From the NCBI RefSeq assembly GCF_023954305.1, contig NZ_JAMLIG010000001.1, positions 2,872,001 to 2,936,000 of the forward strand: 64,000 bases of DNA. Reading direction: 5' to 3'. Below the pieces are notes generated by a model. It worked only from the letters and a program-made list of their open reading frames with translations. It had not been told where the DNA came from and did not search any database. Below, piece after piece: positions 60,346 through 64,000 of this stretch (position 1 is its first letter; each line of letters starts with the position of its first letter). The translations under genes and the position numbers were made by a program. The DNA comes from Mesorhizobium sp. (GTDB lineage: Bacteria; Pseudomonadota; Alphaproteobacteria; Rhizobiales; Rhizobiaceae).

Positions 60346-60573
60346 ATGGCTGATCACTCGCCGGCGGGCCCGCTCGAGATGGGCGCGAAGATGGACTATT
60401 CCGAGCACGAAAAGACCTATTCGCTGTTCATCCATCTGGTGAAATACGGCTCGCTTGTCTGCGCCGCGCTGCTGGTTGCGATGGCCTTCGGCTTTTTCGC
60501 CGGTGGCGGCTTCGTCTCTTCGACCATCCTCTTCGTCCTGATCTGCGCGGTCGGCATCTTCCTGCTTCGCTAG
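60346..60573 (+). CDS. aa3-type cytochrome c oxidase subunit IV
   Basis: The 75-residue protein has the small alphaproteobacterial subunit IV pattern: an N-terminal soluble part with MGAKMDYSEHEKTYSLFI and two hydrophobic stretches (LVCAALLVAMAFGFFA and STILFVLICAVGIFLL). It would attach to the aa3 oxidase in the membrane. It precedes the pnt genes by about 90 bases, a common arrangement in Rhizobiales. The ATG after AGGGGAAATTGACG is preferred over a start six codons upstream. Confidence 0.88.
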   Translation: MADHSPAGPLEMGAKMDYSEHEKTYSLFIHLVKYGSLVCAALLVAMAFGFFAGGGFVSSTILFVLICAVGIFLLR

Positions 60574-60664
60574 TCCGATATTCGGCGGCGGATCGCCGCG
60601 AGAGTGGATCGACAAATTCCGCGGGGCATCCCGCGGGTTCGACTTCGAGGGAGGATAACCAGGC

Positions 60665-61897
60665 GTGGTGCAGATCATCTTTGTGCCGGCTGAGGGGAGC
60701 GCGGGCGAACCGCGCGTCGCCGCGTCGCCGGAAACCGTCAAGCGTCTCGCCGGCCTCGGCTTCGATGTGATCGTCGAGGCAGGCGCGGGGCAGGGCTCGC
60801 GCATTCCCGACGAAGAGTTCGCCAAGGTGGGCGCCTCGATCGGCAAGGCCTCCGACGTATCGAAAGCCGACATCGTGCTTCGTGTGCGCCGGCCGTCCGA
60901 CCTCAAGGGCTACAAGTCCGGCGCGGTGGTGATCGCGACCATGGACCCCTACGGCAACGACGCCGCCGTGCAGGCGATGGCGAAGGCCGGGCTGACGGCG
61001 TTCGCGATGGAGTTCATGCCGCGCATCACCCGCGCCCAGGTGATGGACGTGCTCTCCTCGCAGGCCAATCTCGCCGGCTACCAGGCGGTGATCGATGCGG
61101 CGGCCGAATACGACCGCGCGCTGCCGATGATGATGACGGCGGCCGGCACCGTGCCCGCCGCCAAGGTCTTCGTCATGGGCGTCGGCGTTGCCGGCCTGCA
61201 GGCGATCGCGACCGCGCGGCGCATGGGCGCGGTGGTGACCGCCACCGACGTCCGCCCTGCCGTGAAGGAGCAGGTCCAGTCGCTCGGCGCGAAATTCCTC
61301 GCCGTCGAGGACGAGGAGTTCAAGGCGGCCGAGACCGCCGGCGGCTACGCCAAGGAAATGTCCAAGGAATACCAGGCCAAGCAGGCTGCGCTCACCGCCG
61401 AGCACATCGCCAAGCAGGACATCGTCATCACCACGGCGCTGATCCCCGGCCGGCCGGCGCCGAAGCTGGTGTCTGCGGCGATGGTCGCCTCGATGAAGCC
61501 GGGCTCGGTGATCGTCGACCTCGCGGTCGAGCGCGGCGGCAATGTCGAGGGCGCTCAGGCCGGCAAGGTCGTGACGACCGCCAACGGCGTCAAGATCGTC
61601 GGTCATCTCAACGTGCCCGGCCGTGTCGCTGCCTCCGCCTCGCTGCTCTACGCCAAGAACCTCTTCGCCTTCCTCGAAACCATGGTCGACAAGGAGACGA
61701 AGACGGTTCGGATCAATCCGGAGGACGAGCTGCAGAAGGCGACGATGCTGACCAATGGCGGCCAGGTGGTGCATCCGGCGTTCGCCAAGGCTGCCGAGGC
61801 CGCGACCGCCGCGGCGGCACCGGCCGCGAAGCCCGCCGCTGCGAAGACGGACGCAAAGACCAAGACCGCCGCCAGGTCGAAGAAGGGGGACGCGTGA
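60665..61897 (+). CDS. pntAA: NAD(P) transhydrogenase subunit alpha part 1
   Basis: PntAA is the NAD(H)-binding domain I of the proton-translocating transhydrogenase that makes NADPH from NADH. The 410-residue protein has the alanine dehydrogenase-like N-terminal domain (GEPRVAASPETVKRLAGLGF), the KSGAVVIATMDPYGND segment, the Rossmann motif VFVMGVGVAGLQAIATARR and TTALIPGRPAPKLV. The tail after about residue 375 is Ala/Lys-rich. It starts with GTG after GGGAGGATAACCAGG. Its stop overlaps the pntAB start. Confidence 0.95.
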   Translation: MVQIIFVPAEGSAGEPRVAASPETVKRLAGLGFDVIVEAGAGQGSRIPDEEFAKVGASIGKASDVSKADIVLRVRRPSDLKGYKSGAVVIATMDPYGNDAAVQAMAKAGLTAFAMEFMPRITRAQVMDVLSSQANLAGYQAVIDAAAEYDRALPMMMTAAGTVPAAKVFVMGVGVAGLQAIATARRMGAVVTATDVRPAVKEQVQSLGAKFLAVEDEEFKAAETAGGYAKEMSKEYQAKQAALTAEHIAKQDIVITTALIPGRPAPKLVSAAMVASMKPGSVIVDLAVERGGNVEGAQAGKVVTTANGVKIVGHLNVPGRVAASASLLYAKNLFAFLETMVDKETKTVRINPEDELQKATMLTNGGQVVHPAFAKAAEAATAAAAPAAKPAAAKTDAKTKTAARSKKGDA

Positions 61898-62313
61898 TGG
61901 AGAAAACGGCGCTTGAACAGGCGCTCGACCAGCTCGAGCAGGCCGCCGCCTCCGTGCGCATGGCGCTTCAGGACGACAAGCTCGCCGAGGCGGCCGGTGC
62001 TGTGGCGCACGGCGTTTCGGGCGGGGCGATCGATCCCTTCGTCTTCCGGCTAGCGATCTTCGTCCTGGCGATCTTCGTCGGCTACTACGTCGTCTGGTCG
62101 GTGACGCCGGCCCTGCACACGCCGCTTATGGCCGTCACCAACGCGATCTCGTCGGTCATCGTGGTCGGCGCGCTGCTCGCGGTCGGCATCTCGGCGTCGG
62201 GGCTGGCCACCGGCTTCGGTTTCGCAGCCCTTGTGCTTGCCTCGGTCAACATCTTCGGCGGGTTCCTCGTCACCCAGCGCATGCTGGCGATGTACAAGAA
62301 GAAAGAGAAGTAA
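61897..62313 (+). CDS. pntAB: NAD(P) transhydrogenase subunit alpha part 2
   Basis: PntAB forms part of membrane domain II. The 138-residue protein has a helical soluble start (EQALDQLEQAAASVRMAL) and four membrane helices (FRLAIFVLAIFVGYYVVWSV; LMAVTNAISSVIVVGALLAV; and so on), with the conserved TPALHTPLMAVTNAISS segment. The ATG overlaps the pntAA stop (TGATG), and AGAAGGGGG is the ribosome site. Confidence 0.94.
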   Translation: MEKTALEQALDQLEQAAASVRMALQDDKLAEAAGAVAHGVSGGAIDPFVFRLAIFVLAIFVGYYVVWSVTPALHTPLMAVTNAISSVIVVGALLAVGISASGLATGFGFAALVLASVNIFGGFLVTQRMLAMYKKKEK

Positions 62314-62318
62314 GGCCG

Positions 62319-63719
62319 ATGTCAGCCAATCTCGCCTCTTTCCTCTATCTCGTCTCCGGCGTCCTGTTCATCATGGCGCTGCGCGGCCTGTCGCATCCCA
62401 CGACCAGCCGCCAGGGCAACATCTACGGCATGGTCGGCATGGGCATCGCCATTGCGACCACGCTGGCGCTCGCCACGCCCTCGGCAACCGGCCTGGGGCT
62501 CATCGTCCTCGGTCTTGCCATCGGCGGCTCGATCGGCGCGGTCACCGCGCGGCGGATTGCCATGACGTCGATGCCGCAGCTGGTCGCGGCCTTCCATTCG
62601 CTGGTCGGCATGGCCGCCGTGATGGTGGCGGCCGCCGCCATGTATGCGCCGGAGAGCTTCGGCATCGGCACCGTCGGCGACATCCACGGCCAGGCGCTGG
62701 TCGAGATGAGCCTCGGCGTCGCCATCGGCGCGATCACCTTCACCGGCTCGGTCATCGCCTTCCTCAAGCTTGACGGGCGCATGTCCGGCAAGCCGATCCT
62801 TTTGCCCGCCCGCCACGTCATCAACGCGGCTCTCGGTATCGCGCTCGTCGTGCTGATCGTCATGCTGGTCGTGACCCAGAGCTACACGATCTTCTGGCTC
62901 ATCGTGATCGTCTCCTTGGTCCTCGGCGTGCTGCTCATCGTGCCGATCGGCGGCGCCGACATGCCGGTGGTCGTGTCGATGCTCAACTCCTATTCGGGCT
63001 GGGCGGCGGCGGCGTTGGGCTTCACGCTCGGCAACCTGGCGCTGATCATCACCGGCGCGCTGGTCGGCTCTAGCGGAGCGATCCTGTCCTACATCATGTG
63101 CAAGGGCATGAATCGCTCCTTCATCTCCGTCATCCTCGGCGGCTTCGGCGGCGAGACGGCGGCGGCGGGGGTTGACGACGGTGTCCAGCGCACGGTCAAG
63201 CAGGGCTCCGCCGACGACGCTGCCTACCTGATGGGCAATGCCCAGAAAGTGATCATCGTGCCCGGCTACGGCATGGCGGTCGCCCAGGCGCAGCATGCGC
63301 TGCGCGAGATGGCCGACAAGCTGAAGGCCAAGGGCGTCGAGGTGAAGTATGCGATCCACCCGGTCGCGGGCCGCATGCCCGGGCATATGAACGTGCTTCT
63401 GGCCGAGGCCAACGTGCCCTACGACGAGGTGTTCGAGCTCGAGGACATCAATAGCGAGTTCGCGCAGGCCGACGTCGCCTATGTCATCGGCGCCAACGAC
63501 GTGACCAACCCGTCGGCGCGCGACGACAAGTCCTCGCCGATCTACGGCATGCCGATCCTCGACGTCGACAAGGCCCGCACCTGCCTCTTCGTCAAGCGCT
63601 CGCTCGGCTCCGGCTATGCCGGCATCGACAACACGCTGTTCTACAAGGACGGCACCATGATGCTCTTGGGCGACGCCAAGAAGATGACCGAGGAAATCGT
63701 CAAGGCGCTCGATCACTAG
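62319..63719 (+). CDS. pntB: NAD(P) transhydrogenase subunit beta
   Basis: PntB provides the rest of the proton channel and the NADP(H)-binding domain III. The 466-residue protein has about eight to nine N-terminal helices (residues 1-265, including MPQLVAAFHSLVGMAAV with the proton-path His) and a soluble domain with VIIVPGYGMAVAQAQHALRE, HPVAGRMPGHMNVLLAEA, VIGANDVTNPSARDD and KRSLGSGYAGIDNTLFY. It begins five bases after the pntAB stop and is followed by a strong terminator. Confidence 0.96.
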   Translation: MSANLASFLYLVSGVLFIMALRGLSHPTTSRQGNIYGMVGMGIAIATTLALATPSATGLGLIVLGLAIGGSIGAVTARRIAMTSMPQLVAAFHSLVGMAAVMVAAAAMYAPESFGIGTVGDIHGQALVEMSLGVAIGAITFTGSVIAFLKLDGRMSGKPILLPARHVINAALGIALVVLIVMLVVTQSYTIFWLIVIVSLVLGVLLIVPIGGADMPVVVSMLNSYSGWAAAALGFTLGNLALIITGALVGSSGAILSYIMCKGMNRSFISVILGGFGGETAAAGVDDGVQRTVKQGSADDAAYLMGNAQKVIIVPGYGMAVAQAQHALREMADKLKAKGVEVKYAIHPVAGRMPGHMNVLLAEANVPYDEVFELEDINSEFAQADVAYVIGANDVTNPSARDDKSSPIYGMPILDVDKARTCLFVKRSLGSGYAGIDNTLFYKDGTMMLLGDAKKMTEEIVKALDH

Positions 63720-63745
63720 AGGCCTGCGCGGTCCGACCGATCTCG

Positions 63746-63772
63746 AAAGCCCGGCCCCGCGCCGGGCTTTTT
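63746..63772 (+). terminator. Rho-independent terminator of the pnt operon
   Basis: AAAGCCCGGC-CCCGC-GCCGGGCTTT is a perfect 10-pair hairpin followed by a T run, 27 bases after the pntB stop. Confidence 0.94.
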
Positions 63773-63790
63773 CATGCCTCGGCGTTGACG

Positions 63791-63819
63791 TGGACCATCA
63801 ATTGGACCATTATTTTCCA
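63791..63819. promoter_or_regulatory. TGGACCAT direct repeats before the Phd/YefM gene
   Basis: TGGACCAT occurs at 63791-63798 and 63803-63810, on the same face of the helix (12-base period), and TTGGA/TCCAA forms a further inverted pair up to the ATG. The site probably binds the antitoxin for autoregulation. The core TGGACCA also appears in the operator cluster before TRAP receptor 2. Confidence 0.42.
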
Positions 63820-64000
63820 ATGGAAATCTCGGTCAGCGACGCGAAGGCCCAACTCACCGAACTCGTCCGCCGCGCGGAGAGCGGCGAGGAGGTTCTGCTG
63901 ACTCGGCACGGACAGCCTGCCGTGAAGCTGGTTGCCGTCAAGCCCAAGCCTACCGCGGCCGAAAAGCATGCGCTGATGACCAGACTCATGCAGGAAGGCA
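63820..64000 (+). CDS. Phd/YefM-family antitoxin, N-terminal part
   Basis: The first 60 residues are visible before the window ends. MEISVSDAKAQLTELVRRAE and GEEVLLTRHGQPAVKLVAVK are the canonical Phd/YefM DNA-binding half, and the following PKPTAAEKHALM begins the toxin-binding tail. This N-terminal type is usually followed by a VapC-type PIN-domain toxin, which would lie outside the window. It represents a second toxin-antitoxin antitoxin gene, unlike the one at 283-531 in sequence. Confidence 0.88.
   Translation, partial: MEISVSDAKAQLTELVRRAESGEEVLLTRHGQPAVKLVAVKPKPTAAEKHALMTRLMQEG

Overview
The window is GC-rich, densely coding chromosomal DNA of an alphaproteobacterium. The order Rhizobiales, in or near Mesorhizobium/Phyllobacteriaceae, is the best guess. 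The reasons are the split PntAA/PntAB/PntB genes next to an aa3-oxidase subunit IV gene, the TAT-exported TakP-like TRAP receptors, the membrane urate hydroxylase PuuD, and the long mosaic palindromes (RIME-like) between genes. No rRNA, tRNA, CRISPR array, insertion sequence or prophage was recognised.

Region 1 (0-17.6 kb) is mainly a purine and ureide catabolic island that runs on into glyoxylate/glycerate metabolism. After the 5' end of a CocE/NonD hydrolase gene and a RelBE-type toxin-antitoxin pair come a CDA-fold deaminase, allA, allE and a fused allantoinase-OHCU decarboxylase gene (minus strand), then uraH, xdhA, xdhB, xdhC, a small membrane gene pair, a divergent LysR regulator, puuD, guaD, a UPF0303 gene, hyi and glycerate kinase (plus strand unless noted). 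Together they give guanine -> xanthine -> urate -> 5-hydroxyisourate -> OHCU -> allantoin -> allantoate, then ureidoglycine -> ureidoglycolate -> glyoxylate plus urea, with two enzymes of the glycerate route. The allantoate-cleaving enzyme, Gcl and tartronate semialdehyde reductase are not in the window. Near-perfect long palindromes sit before xdhA, xdhB and xdhC, and a second palindrome family lies before guaD.

Region 2 (17.6-34.5 kb) is mixed. It holds an MNT/HEPN toxin-antitoxin pair whose HEPN gene carries a one-base frameshift, a UdgX-type uracil-DNA glycosylase with a DUF4130 domain next to a radical SAM/HhH protein, sulfide:quinone oxidoreductase, a PuuA-like glutamine synthetase with a class III aminotransferase, a tannase-family esterase, a WD40/CobW GTPase pair, MarR and LacI regulators, an EamA transporter and a 2-hydroxyacid dehydrogenase.

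Region 3 (34.5-43 kb) is about transport. A class I amidotransferase is followed by two paralogous TRAP receptor genes that converge on one dctQ-dctM pair, then an isolated LivH-type permease facing a CGNR regulator across a perfect palindrome, and a lipoprotein.

Region 4 (43-64 kb) holds a large fused indolepyruvate ferredoxin oxidoreductase-type gene, a GGDEF/EAL protein, a methyltransferase, a Crp/Fnr regulator and an acyl-CoA ligase/branched-chain ABC transporter cluster (fadD-like, livG, DUF3096, nudK, livH, livM, livK, livF). A Ca/Na antiporter, the aa3 subunit IV gene with the pntAA-pntAB-pntB transhydrogenase operon, and the start of a Phd/YefM antitoxin gene at the right edge complete it.
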